Of a DNA stretch of 64,000 bases, positions 34,064 to 46,700 are shown one piece after another. Position 1 is the first letter of the stretch; every line of letters starts with the position of its first letter. The stretch covers positions 2,666,001 through 2,730,000 of the forward strand of contig OY751495.1 of NCBI GenBank assembly GCA_963565915.1, written 5' to 3'. The stretch is from Entoloma clypeatum. Taxonomy: Eukaryota; Basidiomycota; Agaricomycetes; Agaricales; Entolomataceae. The position numbers were made by a program, and so were the translations under genes. Under the pieces are notes generated by a model. That model had not been told where the DNA came from, searched no databases, and saw only the letters and a program-made list of their open reading frames with translations.

Positions 34064-36381
34064 ATGACATCCGACTCGTCTCTCTCGACCACGCCGATCC
34101 TCACCCCAGATTCCACAGGAACCAGTTCATCTTCCCCAGACCCCTCGACGGCCAAGAAAGCGCGTCGAGGGGCTGTCTACCCAAACTTGAACTCATCTAA
34201 TAAGCCACAGAAGCCCTTCAGTCGCAGCGCCGCAAAGCGAGAGAGTGTAATGGCACTGGGGAGTATCGAGCACCTCCAACATTACTTTACGAAGACAGGC
34301 ATCGCTCCCAAGAAAAAGTGAGTGCCCTACCTCGGCTCTTAAGGAGTTTTCCAGAGGAAGCGCTGTTCCTTGCAATGACCAACGCGTCGCTATCACGAAC
34401 TCTCGCGATTCTGTGTTTGCGGTGGACCTTTACCCCACGCTCTAATGTCGTTCATGCTTGCTTATCATTTTTTCCATATAGCCAGCTCAACAAACCCTTC
34501 CGAGGCCTTGTACCAGCCATCGGCGGTCTATCTCACGTCCGCACCACTCCATCCACGTCGATCACCTCATTCACCCTCCCCCCATCCCCTGAAATTCCTG
34601 TCAACCCTCGCCCTGCATTTCCTCCCTACGTCAAGACCTACGAAACAGATCCAGAATCCCTCCTCCCAGGCGTAGTAGAGGACCTCTCGGCCGTCTCGCG
34701 TATATGGCAACTTGACACGTCCCAAGCTCCGGATCTAGCCGCAGCGCCGCCCATCGATGTGCTAGGCCTGCTGAAGATCACGACGCGCGCCATACGATCG
34801 ATACGGAACTACCTCGTCTCGCTGCCGGACGAGTCGGCGGGCACAATCCGCGCCAATTTCCGACCGACGACGCTTGGCCCGGGAAAGGCACCGCTTACCA
34901 CGAGTGCTTCGTCCTCGGCTCAGTTGGATCCTCTGACGTTGATACGGCGCTCTGCACTGGAAGTCCTGACAGTGCTGAGGGTTGTGGAAGAGAACTGCCG
35001 GTTACCGCTGAGCGATGAGGCATATGACCGACAGAGCGATGGTGGGTCGCGTGGCGGGGGTGAACACTCGCGTGTGGCGAGTCCGAGCAACAATTCTGCG
35101 GATCTGCCGAGGGACGATGAGTCCGAGGGGTATGGGGGCCACGACTTCGCGGCTGATGTGTCGATCACCTTCATGCACGTACAGGGAAGGAGCGAGACGG
35201 TTCCCGTGTGGGAGGATGAAGATGATGATTCGTTCGTGGTCGGGCTTGCTGAAGAGGAGAAGGAGAAAAGGGAGCATTGGGATGAACGGCTCGATGTTAG
35301 GAGCGGGTGGCTGTACCGGCAGGATGTGACCCTCAAGCAGCTGCATAAAGAGAGAAAAGTGGTGGCGGGGTATTTGGATGTTGTGGACGAGGTGCTCTTT
35401 GAGTGGAAGAAGGACGAGACGAAGAAGGAGCGCGGGTGGGAGCGGGAGAAGCAGAAGGCGATGCTGAAAGAGGATAAGGAGTCGTTGAGGGCGAAATCGA
35501 GGAGAGTCAGCGCTCTGGATGGGACATTGAGAACACCGAGTATGTTCGTTGGAGAGGGTAGGAGAAGGGTCTCAACGGGGATGTTGAACTTGTCAAGTGG
35601 CGCGAGGTTGACCGAGGAACCCGAAAGTATGGTTGAGATACAAGAGGATGAGGAAGATGAAGAGAGCGCAGACGACGAAGATCTACCAGAATGGGCTCAG
35701 CGGAGTTCGTTTGTTGACGATGATCTTGGTGGGATATTCATTTACTTGCGGAGCCAGTCGCTGATCAGCCCTCACTACATGCTAGGTCGAGCCCATGCCC
35801 TGCTATCTAATTTTCTACCTTCCCACCTTGCCTCAGCACTGGAGTTTCCATCGCCGCGTTCTAGCTTCCTGAACTGTCTGTCATCAGGGCAGCTCCTGTG
35901 TATGGCATACAATGCTTGCGTGCGGAAATCCAAGCGTCCATGGGGCTATGTCAGCAAAGATGGTATCCACGACATCATGGCTCTCGAGAAAGTAGAAGGG
36001 GAAAAGGCCGCGGGTGGGGGGGCAGGGGAGGGGGGAAAGAAAGTTTGGACATTCAGGCGGACGGATAATTTACGGCTTTGGGCAGGGTAGGTGTTGCGTC
36101 TCCCAAATTTCATCCTTTCAACGCTGACGCAACAGGACAGTGCGCTGAAGCTGCGATATCTGCTTCCGATCCAGGTTCCTACGCAGACGCTCACGCAGCC
36201 TGGAACAAACACCCCGTTGGGGTCGCCCGTGAAAGCGTCCTATCGACCTAGTACGGAGCCCGTGATTGTATTCGATGCGAAATTGGTTGCGCGTAAAGAT
36301 GAAGGGTGGGAGGATATGCTGGAAGCTGTTTTGCTGCACTGGGTGAGGAAAGCTGTTGATGAGAGGCGCAGCGCACGTTGA
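34064..36381 (+). CDS. Large uncharacterised fungal protein
   Basis: Exons 34064-34317, 34482-36086, 36141-36381 give 699 aa. Intron 1 is long for this locus (164 bp). The N-terminus is Ser/Thr/Pro-rich with a basic AKKARRGA. A helical middle (PIDVLGLLKITTRAIRSIRN, LIRRSALEVLTVLRVVEENC) leads to an acidic region (VPVWEDEDDD) and a Lys/Glu-rich coiled-coil-like part (EWKKDETKKERGWEREKQKA). Residues about 550-640 (RAHALLSNFLPSHLASALEF, LNCLSSGQLLCMAYNACVRK, WGYVS) faintly recall a calponin-homology-like segment, a weak impression only. The last exon adds LKLRYLLPIQ and WEDMLEAVLLHWVRKAVDE. No catalytic motif. Not recognised as a named family. Confidence 0.7.
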
Positions 36382-36791
36382 GTGGTTCTGGTTCTGTGCA
36401 TATATATATCCCTTGATTTTCCCGTTCCTTTTTTGCGTTGCTTTGCCGTGCTGTTCCTTTTGCTCTCAGCATTTTTCTTCTGCTTTTAAATGGGTGGCCT
36501 GTTCCCGGATCCGGGATGGATATCAATGGATGATCAAAGTTATACCCAGATGCGTAATGAATAACTGTGTGCTGTAATGTTGGCGAGTGGTACAGTTGTG
36601 GTGGCGTAATCTATCTCAGCTGTGACAGTTTGAAATCCCCCATCTTGCAGGTTCAACTGGACGCGATTGATATCGCGCACGAATTGAGAGTTACAACTTT
36701 GAGTGGCTCGATGTAATTTTGGCCTGAATCAAATAATTCGTTACCAAATGCCTATTTTGATTTACTGTCAACCATTTTGCAAACGACTACT
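36382..36791. other. Convergent intergenic spacer
   Basis: Between the 3' ends of the large uncharacterised gene (plus) and F-box copy B (minus). No exon seen. Confidence 0.5.
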
Positions 36792-38585
36792 TTATATTAG
36801 AGATAGCTTGTCGGTTTCATCCTCGGAGGGTAGGGAATTGGCGCAGGTACAGGATGTCGAGCTCGAAAGGCTGCCAGTCATTGACCGAAAATCATCCATA
36901 AAGGCGGGTACAAAGGCGTTATCTGGGGGGAACTCTGCACATGCACCATTGCCATCACATCCATGCTCAGCCTTATCTATTGTGGGGGAGGAATGCGGAA
37001 AGCACGAGGCCACGGCCTGCATGACTTTGGCATCATGGTGCCGACAAAAGTATGGGGAATCGCTCGTAATTTTGAGCCGTTGGAGGCTCCAGCCAGGATA
37101 ATGGCGGTATTCCATGCAACTCAGAAAAAAGTACTGTTTTGTTTATCAGGCTGCAGCTCGGGGTTCTGAGAAGAGAAAGCTCACTGACATAGCAATGATG
37201 GACACACTGATGGAGCTTCAGTCCCTCCATGTCAAAGTCGATGATGCAGAGCGAATATGTCAGATCGAGCTCCTTGAGCTCCGGCAGATCGGAATTCAGG
37301 CCATCAAAAACGACAGCATCCAGGTTCACGATCTGGAGCTGCAACCTGTGTATGTGGGGACAGTGGCGTGCGAGCATCTGGATGAGGAACATGACATTCT
37401 CATCCGACATGATAACGCCGTCCATAATGAAGGTTTTAACCGTCGGGATGTCAGGAAAGGTCACGTTCCCCCCGCCCGCTATCTTTGGCAGATATTGCCA
37501 GGAGCTACCAAGTTCTAGGGTCTCGAGACAGGCGAAATTTAGATTGCATATTTCGCTGTACAATTCCAGGCTATGGGGATGATTCATGGCGTGCAGCCGA
37601 AATTTGAGATATTCTAGCTGGTGTTCGTGGGCCGAAAGGAATGATATGAATGTAAAGCGCTCATGCAAAGACATTTTCAGCGTAACGAGATGGATATCCA
37701 GCTTTCGAAGCCGAGGGAACTGACCGAGGACGCCACAAAGCGGGGTAAAGTAGGTTGGTATGAATAATGTCAATGATTCGAGCGCTGCCGCCACGGACTC
37801 TAGAAAAGGCGAAATGATGTTTATGATAACAGATCTCGGAAGAAATACTTTGATGATACTGGGTGGTGAGTCGTCGTCCTCGGAGATGAATGCGATGTCG
37901 AGGTCCGTCAAGGTTGGGAAGTTGTGGAGAAGTGCAGGGGTTAGAATATTCTGAAGGCCTTTGGTTGTCGTAGAGAGCCTGAGCTTTCGGAGACGCGGAC
38001 TCAAGGAAGACCATAGTGCCTTTGCAAAGGGAGCGAATGTGGAAGACTTGGCGTATGGGTCAGGGAAGTAATCATCACAGTCTAGGGTCAAGGTGACTTC
38101 TTCCACCGATGTCAGAAGGGGAAGTATGGTTTTGGTGAGTTGCCGAATGCGCAATTTAGCATTCGCAGTGTTTTTCCTTTCAGCCAGAAAAGGTAACCAA
38201 GGAACGTGGGTTTCTGTCTCGCAGAACCAAGATGATTGCAAGGATAGGTGGCGTACATCCTCAACAAATTTGGAGCGTCTAAGATGTTGGGTCAATGAAA
38301 GTTGACGAAACATAATATGAAGATGATATACTTGAGGTCGTGGAACCTTTGGTGGGCCTTCTGGTCGGCGGCGTGCAACTCAACCTGCCGGTAGATTTGA
38401 GACAGTGCCACCATGAAGAGATTTCGGCTAATGCCCATTATTCTAGAGAGATAACTCTCAGGAAGATATGAGATGACCTTGAGCCATATTTCAGCTGGAA
38501 GGTCCACAACCCCTCTTTGCTTTCCTGGCTTCCAAAATAATTGGCGACGGGGTTTACGAGACGCGAAGAAAAGGAGCTTGGGCAT
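36792..38585 (-). CDS. F-box/LRR-like protein, copy B
   Basis: Exons (minus) 38585-38332, 38278-37189, 37133-36792 give 561 aa. The F-box-like segment is VDLPAEIWLKVISYLPESYL followed by MGISRNLFMVALSQIYRQVE. The long second exon is leucine-patterned (for example SSLSPRLRKLRLSTTTKGLQ, FPRLRKLDIHLVTLKMSLHE, LETLELGSSW). Exon 3 carries RHYPGWSLQRLKI, CRHHDAKVMQAVASCFPHS, shared with copy A, and this match fixes the acceptor at 37134-37135. An in-frame Met at 38702 would add 39 residues; 38585 is preferred because paralogue C starts at the same relative place. Same family as copies A and C. Probable SCF substrate adaptor, by inference. Confidence 0.72.
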
Positions 38586-39718
38586 GCTCACGTAGCGGAC
38601 GCTGGGGCAGCTACAGGTGCAAGAAGTCGAAATCCGTTCGGATGGCTTTGACCTGGCTTTAGTAGCTTCAAGTGTGGAAACCTGCAATGGCTCGTGTGAC
38701 AACGAGAATCAAGAACGATCCGACCCGCGCAGTGCATTACCTGGATATTCTGGACCACGCACTAGAGGGCCTTCCCTGATGGCCTCAGAAAATCAAGCTA
38801 GGAAATTTATACTTTGGACGAAATTCGGTTTATGAGGCGACTTCTTGGATCGTTTTTGGCGCCTCCAAGGTCACAATGAACGACGACCTGGACGTAGTAG
38901 GCACGGAAAGCGCCAGTAAGTCACGCAACAGGAACTCGGCACTGAAACTGGTTCCAATTCCCAGATGGTCTGCGCGATAAGGGCCGTTGCCGATGGGAAA
39001 TCCCAAATTGCAGAGGACAGGGAAGGATGAATACGTGAGTCATGATGTACATACACCGATGACCGACGATCGGGGTGGAATCTCTAGGCAATCCCATACG
39101 TTATTTTGGTACCCACCGCGCTATTATGAAACGGTGTTTTCCTGGAGCTGCGCTGCAATTTTGACCCTGCCGCTCGCGTGATCCCGGCAGATTCGATTGG
39201 CATACCAGCCTCAAGTCGTTCCAACTTGCCAATGGCAACTCCGTTGCTAAGTGAGCTTACATGTGTAAGTCCTGTGTTTTGCTGCACCTTTAGACGTCGT
39301 TCGCGACAGGCTCCAATAGACGACAAGAAAAAGAGATTGAGTATATGACGTTTATATCCAAAAGCGCCTATGAACCCTACCTAGGGAGGCTAGGTCTAAA
39401 ATGGACTTAATTCGTATTTGAACGGATGGATTGTCCAAACTCTTACCAGTGAAAAGGATCAATTTGCAAGTTTTTATGCTGCTGTGGCAAGGACAAGAGA
39501 CTCCCGGTTCTCATCCTGGTTACGAATAGTTTGAGATTCACTCATTCCCCAGTGCAGTAAAAGGGGACATACGAGTGTCTCGAGATGGGAAAGTCACGAG
39601 TCAGTGCACCGATCAAAGTCGCTAGAATCCTCTTTCAGGGTCGTCGCCTTTGGAGGGGCTCGTGCGAACTTGGACTCAAAGATTACATGGGTGTCGTGTG
39701 CGCAGGATAACTAAATTC
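38586..39718. other. Intergenic region upstream of F-box copy B
   Basis: No supported gene. Contains the promoter side of copy B and then unassigned sequence up to the next relic. Confidence 0.45.
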
Positions 39719-39845
39719 ATCGTGAATTCTTCCACTGATGTCAAAATGGGGATAGCAATCTGCGCAGTGCGCAAGCCCCAGAAGAGTTCCTGGAGATGAT
39801 CTCGGGAGAGATACGAGATGCTATGATCTTGAGTTACAGTATGGT
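39719..39845 (-). pseudogene. Fragment of an F-box/LRR-like gene
   Basis: The minus strand encodes ISYLSRDHLQELFWGL and then AQIAIPILTSVEEFTMNL, which match the F-box end (VISYLPESYLSRIMGI) and the later ILPLLTSVEEVTLTL of copy B, but here the two are only a few codons apart and followed by stops. A short internal-deletion relic of the family. Confidence 0.5.
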
Positions 39846-40639
39846 CCACCTTCCTTCCTCCTCGCCTCGTTTGGTTGGTGAGCTTCGCGGGGGGAAAGGA
39901 AAGGCTGTCCAGGCAACCTCGAGCCAAGGCCGGATACGGTGAAAGGTCACAAGAACGATAAAGCGTATATTCGAGGCGAGCTTCGCCCTTTTTGCTTCCG
40001 AATGCCGCCAGGGGTCCTGGTCAGCGCCCACGTTGGGTTATCTATGGCAACACGCGGGGTACCAATAGGCCTTTCCCCAATATCCTATAGTCAGCGTGCA
40101 AGTTCCCCGTACCCATCTGCCCGTTTTCCGGCGAGCTCCAGCGAATGACGAGGATGGATTTTGGTTGCATCCGGGCTTCACCAGCTGTGAGTCGGTCCGA
40201 AGTCCGTGTGGAGAGTGGGAATACTTAAGTGCGACCTGGACTGCATTACGTGCTTCTGTCGTCTCCACACTCACGGTGAGTTCCATCTATCTTCCAAAGG
40301 GGATGTATCACTTGAGTGAAACGATCGTATTGATACACTTCATAAGCGTGCGCTGAGAGTCGGTATTGGCTCCCCAAGATGCATGGATGCGCAAAGAAAT
40401 CGGTGTTGGGTTGACTGGAGAGCCAAATCGAGTGGTGCAGAGGATATATGTATATTTTCTTGGTGCCATCACAGTCATTCCCAAACGTAGGAGAACCTTT
40501 GAATAGAATCAGGGATGGAAATCGGTTTCTCCTCATTTTGCAATGCAACCGTTCTTCGAACCCCACGCCTGATATAGCTATCTTGTATGTCAAAAGCTCC
40601 CCTCTTGGTGAACGTAGGCCGTAGGGGAGGGGGCAAAGC

Positions 40640-41804
40640 GCGCGGCCACCACCCCGTGAAAAACTCTGGGGAAGGATTTTTGATTTCGAGGTATTGAAGG
40701 TTTCCGTGAGGATACCGACGTCCCGCCATACCGCTGGGAAATCTATCTTGTTTTTCCGTTTCCTCAGTCATAATCGTGATGGTCCGCAATGCGAGAAGCT
40801 CACTGGCATAGAGGTTAGCCGGGGGCGTGGGCATGGAACCTCGCGCGTCGCGATCAGTACAGACCGCATCTGTCAAGTTCAGCTCCTTAAACTCTTAGCA
40901 GTTTGGGAGCCAAGAAGCCGAGGATATGGGGAACCTCGAGTTGTAACCGGTGTAACTGGCTGCATTGGGGGGCGAGAATTCGGATGAGGAGCCTACCCTT
41001 GTCGGTCGACCCTATAACGCCATCCGGATGAAGATTCTGAGCGTCTGGAATCTCGGAATCCATGTTCTCTCTAACGGCCCCTGAAAAAGGCATATGGTAC
41101 CCGGGCGGATAAGAAGGGGTGATCTCAGGTGGGATATCTAAAGATGAAGATTCTACCAGAAGGTTGACCAAGAGCACAAATAGGTCTTCAATGCCGTGAT
41201 CCTCTTCGTCACCAAGGGAAACGAAGGAGAAGTGTAAGTCGTGAGAGCCAGACTAGTACGGGAAAGTGCAGAGGGTCCATCAGTCGGTGCTGGGAGGTTG
41301 AACTCTTGGAGGCGTGGGCTCAAAGATGAGCGCAGTGCTCTCAAGAAGGCCTCAAAGTTGGCAGGCCTGTTGGGTGCGCGCGACAAGGATAACCAAGGTG
41401 GTTTCTTCGCCCGGTGTCAAGGCAGGCTGTGCGAGTTCCCAGACACTGGGAATACAGTATCTGTTCTTCTTCCGCGTCCGAAAAAATCCGCCGTGGATAT
41501 GGACCGAAGTAGCGAGGAGAATGCAGCTCTGTGTTCAAGGAGAAGGGGATTCCGCGCGATGATTGTCATGCCAAAAAGCACGATATTGCAAGGTCATTGC
41601 AAGTTTTCATTTGAAGGGCCGGAGGAAAATACTTTCAGTTCGTGTAACCTTCGGTGCACTACTTTGTTCAAAGAATGTAGCCCAAACTGCCCAAACTTCC
41701 TGAAGCGCAACCACTCGGAGTTGTGGCCAAGTAATCATTGGCAGAACCTTCTGAACCAGAGGATCTTCAGGAAGATAGGAAACGACTTTCAGACATAGTT
41801 TCAC
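40640..41804 (-). pseudogene. Decayed F-box/LRR-like gene
   Basis: Read in the minus direction: LCLKVVSYLPEDPLVQKVLP (F-box end), FEAFLRALRSSLSPRLQEFN (compare FAPFAKALWSSLSPRLRKLR of copy B), then, after a deletion, GVIGSTDKGRLLIRILAPQC and SQLHRLQLEV (compare GVIMSDENVMFLIQMLARHC, IHRLQLQI), and last MAGRRYPHGNLQYLEI, the conserved C-terminal exon. The pieces are in different frames with stops. Order and strand match the intact paralogues, so this is a fourth, dead copy. Confidence 0.75.
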
Positions 41805-42016
41805 CTACCGTTGTTGCCCGGTTGTCCGATGTCTGCATCTGTAGCCGACGAGCACCATGGGACGCGAGGCAAGAAGCACTGTCGTCATGGTCGTGTTAGC
41901 CAATGGCGAGTGTGGGAATATGACATTCCAGCCTTCCTCCGTCGCGCATTGCCATACCATCCGCAGGATTCGATTGCTCGGGGTTCGTACACGCTCTCTG
42001 CCCCATTCCCAAATAC

Positions 42017-42343
42017 ATGCTTACACCCCTCAGGAACCCCCAATTTGCGCTCCCCACTACACTACATTTCTTAAAAATGCGGCCGTCAATACCCCGCCTC
42101 GTACGCATAATTCCTCGAAAAACCCTCAACATAGAGGAGCGGAAGATTCTCCTTGCGCCCGCACCGCAAACGCGCGAGTTGACGCGGCCCACGCTCATTG
42201 AAGTCCTGCAGAAACAGAGGGAGGAGGCGGGCGATGCGTGGCCGGTGAACATACGGATCGAGCCGGTGGTGAAGAAAGAGGCGTTCAAGCGTGTACAGGC
42301 GGATGTAAGGGTTAGGCTGAAGCGGTTGTTAAAGGAGCGGTGA
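42017..42343 (+). CDS. Small basic protein, possibly mitochondrial
   Basis: Single exon of 108 aa from the first ATG, or 88 aa from the Met at 42077 (MRPSIPRLVRIIPRKTLN). The start region is basic and amphipathic without acidic residues, as in mitochondrial presequences. The rest is charged and helical (ELTRPTLIEVLQKQREEAGD, EAFKRVQADVRVRLKRLLKE). I do not recognise the family; size and charge would fit a mitochondrial ribosomal or assembly protein, but this is a guess. It is convergent with the LENG1-like gene. Confidence 0.55.
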   Translation: MLTPLRNPQFALPTTLHFLKMRPSIPRLVRIIPRKTLNIEERKILLAPAPQTRELTRPTLIEVLQKQREEAGDAWPVNIRIEPVVKKEAFKRVQADVRVRLKRLLKER

Positions 42344-42542
42344 GGCGGCCTCGGGTTGTCGCTAGGTCCTTGGTAGGTGGCGTGGATCGGAAAACAGATG
42401 GCGCGTAATGTCAATGTTACAATATCTGTGCAACCGACATTGCAATTTGGAATGCTAATAATGCGTCAAATCTCAAGTCATTGTTGAATATTGAAGGACT
42501 GCAAGGACCGACAATACACCATAAAGAGCATTGACCAATGCG

Positions 42543-43551
42543 CTACCGTCGTCTAGCTCTATCATCATCCCAGCCTCGGTGACGGTAGTCCCGCCGGCGG
42601 TCTCTCCATCTATGAGCCTCCTCAACGTCCTTCCTATTGAACATATCGCCATACTCCCCATCAGCACCGCCATACACCGTACTGGGAGTCTCGCTGCCCG
42701 CCATCTCGCGCTTCTTCTTCCGTATGAGCTCCAGCGCACGTTCGCGCTCGCTGGATTCGCGGGTGAGCCGCGCCTGCACCTCGGGCGGACCCATGAGGCT
42801 GGGGGGGGGTGGTCGACGTGGGGGTCGACGGGAGGTGTTGGGGTTCAAGTTTGAGGATCGGGAAGCGAGTTGCTGTGTTATCGATGTCAGAGGGTCGTGC
42901 ATAGATTTCCGCAGGGAATCTCGCATTCTGAAGAGGGTCTGGGTCAGCATAATTAAAAGGAAAGCGCAGAAGATGGGGCCGTGCTTTCGTTCGTCGGTCT
43001 CGTCGGTCTTGTCATCACTGTTTCGTTCCGAGTACCATGGCTTGAGATCTTTGGCTGAAGGAGCCAAAGCTACTCCTTTGTCCGTCTCTTTCGGTTCAGC
43101 CTTTTTCGTGGCTTTGATAGCAGCAGATATAGCATTCTAGCATTCTTGCTTGAGCAATATATCGAGAATTTAGAACCAGCAAGCCTCACCTGTTCCAAAT
43201 CCCCAAAGAAATTGATGTGGCCCCCGGTCGTCGGAAGGACCGCACCACGCGTCGAGCTCCCCTCCGCAATGATCTTGTCCAGATCCTCCTCTTTCCGCTT
43301 TTTCTTGGATGGCTTTCCATCTGCAACCCCCGCGCGCTCACGCAGCTGGTCTATCCGAGCTTCAGAGTCCTGGACATGATTCACAGATCACTTGGTGCGA
43401 AAGGACTGGGAAGACGTACCGCGAGCATCATCCGCCCCTCTTCTTTGGCTTCCTTCTCCCGCGCGTCCTCTTCATCTTTGCGGACTCGTTCAATGTTGTC
43501 CCGACGGTAGGGATGGTAGGACTTGTGGTGGGCAATGTTGAGCTTTCCCAT
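42543..43551 (-). CDS. LENG1-like protein with N-terminal Cir_N motif
   Basis: Exons (minus) 43551-43420, 43369-43190, 43136-42543 give 301 aa. It starts MGKLNIAHHKSYHPYRRDNI, the Cir_N-type start seen in leukocyte receptor cluster member 1 and other splicing-associated proteins, then a charged coiled coil (RVRKDEEDAREKEAKEEGR), DSEARIDQLRERAG, HINFFGDLEQ and a C-terminal LKPWYSERN, RKSMHDPLTSI, RARLTRESSERERALELI-like region ending in Arg/Asp-rich sequence. A 20-residue hydrophobic insert (FCAFLLIMLTQTLF) in exon 3 is odd for this family and may be an unspliced intron, though no donor keeping frame was found. Divergent from RAD1 with 234 bp between starts. Probably nuclear. Confidence 0.75.
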
Positions 43552-43785
43552 GATGTAGAGCAGAGATTACTTTGTTCTCAGATGCTGTTCAAGGAAGTGT
43601 TTGGCCTTCAGGCTCATTGACGGCCCTCACTAACACAAACTAACAACTCCTACCAACCACCATGATCGATTGACCTGGATGCCCTGCCGCCGTCTTCCCA
43701 AGGAACGCAAAGAGACCCCCAATACAAATATCCTGATTCTGAGCCCCTCGTTTGCACATTAGTTCAGCGGAATCCTACTTATATC
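43552..43785. promoter_or_regulatory. Putative bidirectional promoter, LENG1-like / RAD1
   Basis: Only 234 bp separate the two start codons, so both upstream regions are shared. No specific element identified. Confidence 0.5.
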
Positions 43786-46700
43786 ATGTCGACGCTCCTG
43801 CCTTTCCACAAAACCATCCTCGGAAAGATCCACGACCCAGCAACGAGCGAGCTACTCGTCATCGCGCGCGGTCTCGGTCTATGCAGGATCATATGCACGC
43901 TCCTCAAGATCTACGACTCCCCGCAGAGCCTCGTCCTCCTCGTCAACGCTACTCCAGAGGAGGAGTCTGCCATAGGCGAGGAGCTTGGGATTATGGGATG
44001 CCGCAAGCCCGGGCTGCGCGTAGTGGGGTATGAGACAGCGAGCAAAGACAGGTGAGGCTTTCTACGCGTTTTGGGGTGTGTAGGCGTTGATTGTTGACGT
44101 GCTTTGCAAGGCAGGAGTTGTACAAGAAGGGAGGCCTCATCTCGGTCACTTCCCGCATCTTGGTCGTCGATATGTTGCAGTCGGATATCCCGACGCACCT
44201 CATTACGGGTATAGTAGTTATGCACGCCGAAAGGTATGTGTTCGAGAACAACCTAGAGGCACAGACTGATATTATGGCACATAGAGTCACCCCACTTGTT
44301 CTAGAAGCCTTCATCGTCCGTCTATATCGAGAGAAAAACAAGACCGGTTTCCTGAAAGCCTTTACTGACCAGCCGGAACACATCATGAGCGGCCTGTCGC
44401 CTCTGAAAAACATCATGAAAGAACTTCAACTCCGAACTGTGCACTTGTATCCTCGGTAAGGCAATAAGTTTGGTTGTTTTCGCATCCTGAAAACTCTTTG
44501 TAGATTCCACGAAGACGTTAAACAGTCGTTGGAGCGGAAACGAGCCGACGTTGTTGAATTATCGCAGGCATTGACGGAGCCTATGGCCGACATTCACCAT
44601 GCTATCATTCAGTGTATGACTACGACACTCTCGGAGCTGAAGCGTTCGAATACCACGGTAATGCTATAAGTCCCTCAAGTAAATTTTGTTGATTCTGACG
44701 CCTCTTATGCCTTTGATTTTAAGCTGGACCTCGACGATTTCAAAGTCGAGAATGCATACTTTCGTTCTTTCGACATTGTCATCCGACGACAATTAGACCC
44801 CGTGTGGCACAAAGTAGGCCCCAAAACAAAACAGTTGGTCAATGATTTGGGTACATTACGACGACTTGTTTAGTAGGTTGCTTTCCGTCTACCCACGATT
44901 ATATGCTGACATCAGTTCAGTTACCTTTTGACCTATGACCCTCTCCAATTTCACGCCTACCTCGAAACTCTGATCGCCTCAAACACGACTAACGCGGCAG
45001 GAAATGACAAACAGCACCAGTCCCCGTGGCTGTTGACTGACGCAGCTAACATCATCTTCCAACTGGCAAAGCGGAGATGCTACATTATGACGACCTCCGC
45101 GAAGATTCAGCAGGCTCCAACAGCTGATATTGCAGATGACGAAGATGGTTGGCAGGCATTGCATGATGCTGAGCATGGGGGTACGAACGGTAAAGGTAAG
45201 GGAAAGGAAAAAGATGACCGTCCGTCCTGGCTGCCGGAGGGCATGGAGCCGGTCCTGGAAGAACTGCCCAAGTGGAATCTCCTATCTGAGGTCTTGGATG
45301 AAGCCGAAGGGGAGATCATCAGGCAGGAGTCGTTGCGAAAGCCCATAACAGGTAACCACGACATTCACGAGTATCATTATAACCTCACTCTTTCTTCCCT
45401 AGAAACTCCTGGAACCAACACCATCCTCGTCATGGCCTCCTCGACGCGCACTTGCAGCGTGCTCACAGAGTTCCTCTCCGTGATGGACCACGACGCCCCC
45501 AAAGGCGCTAAGGGCCGCAAAATGATGCTGCAAAAGCTACGGCTGTACCTCTGGTGGAAGTCGCGCCTCGCCGAGCGGAAGCAGGACGGCCTGACGCCCT
45601 TTGCGCTCCCACAAGTCGTGGGGCATGCGTATGACGGGTACGACAATGTTATCGGGAATGAGGATGCGGAGATGGAGACTAGCGAGGCGCTGAAGAGGAA
45701 GGATCGGGAGAGGGCGGAGAGGGCTGGGAGTCGGAGGAGGGTGAGAGGGGGGGCCCCAGCGTCTGCTGCTGCGAAGAAGCAGCCGCAGGAGAGGGATTCG
45801 GTTATGGGGGAGATTCGGCAAGAAGCACTGAGTTTTGCTGAATTGTGAGTGGATTTTTTCTCCGTTTCTTTTCTGCATTATGGGGGGTGATGATTTGGAA
45901 AAGTTGGGAAGCGCAAAGAGGAGAGGGCTCCTCCGATTTTCCGCTCGACTTGACGGGAGACCTCACACTGCTCGATTTCGAATCAGCGTCTTTCGAAAAC
46001 GAGTTTGACACGCATTATGGCCTGCTGGCTCCGGAGCAGACGGTGATAGTGCGGGCGTACTCGGATGACACAGACGACAGGATGCTAGCTGAGATTCAGC
46101 CCAAGTTTATCGTCATGTTTGAGCCGAATATGGAGTTCATTCGGCGGGTTGAGGTGTGTGGATTCGTCCTTTGTCTGTCTTGCTGGTCGTCAGATTTTCA
46201 AGATTCAGTGGATGTAGGTGTACAAGAATTCTCACCCGGGTTTGGCGGTGAGGATATACCATATGGTATATGGTAATTCGTGCGAGGAACACAAGTATCT
46301 TGCTGGTATACGGCGAGAGAAGGAGTCTTTTGAAAGGCTCATCAAGGAGCGCGCGGTAAGCTGACTTTTACCTTTTCCGTTAAACATTGAACTGATCATA
46401 TTTTAGACCATGCTTCTCCCCATCTACGAAGAACGTCGTGGAAATGCCAACGAGGAGATTATCAAGACAATCAGCACCCGCGTAGCTGGTGGACGGAGGG
46501 AGGTGAACACGCAGCCTCTGCAGGTATGTTCACGCTTCGATCATTGTTCAGTCAAATAAGTCCTCAATATATGCTTAGGTCATAGTGGACATGCGAGAAT
46601 TTAGGTCAACATTACCGTCGATGCTGCATGCATCAAATATGCTTGTCATCCCTGCGACGCTCACTGTGGGGGATTATATCCTCACTCCTGAGATCTGTGT

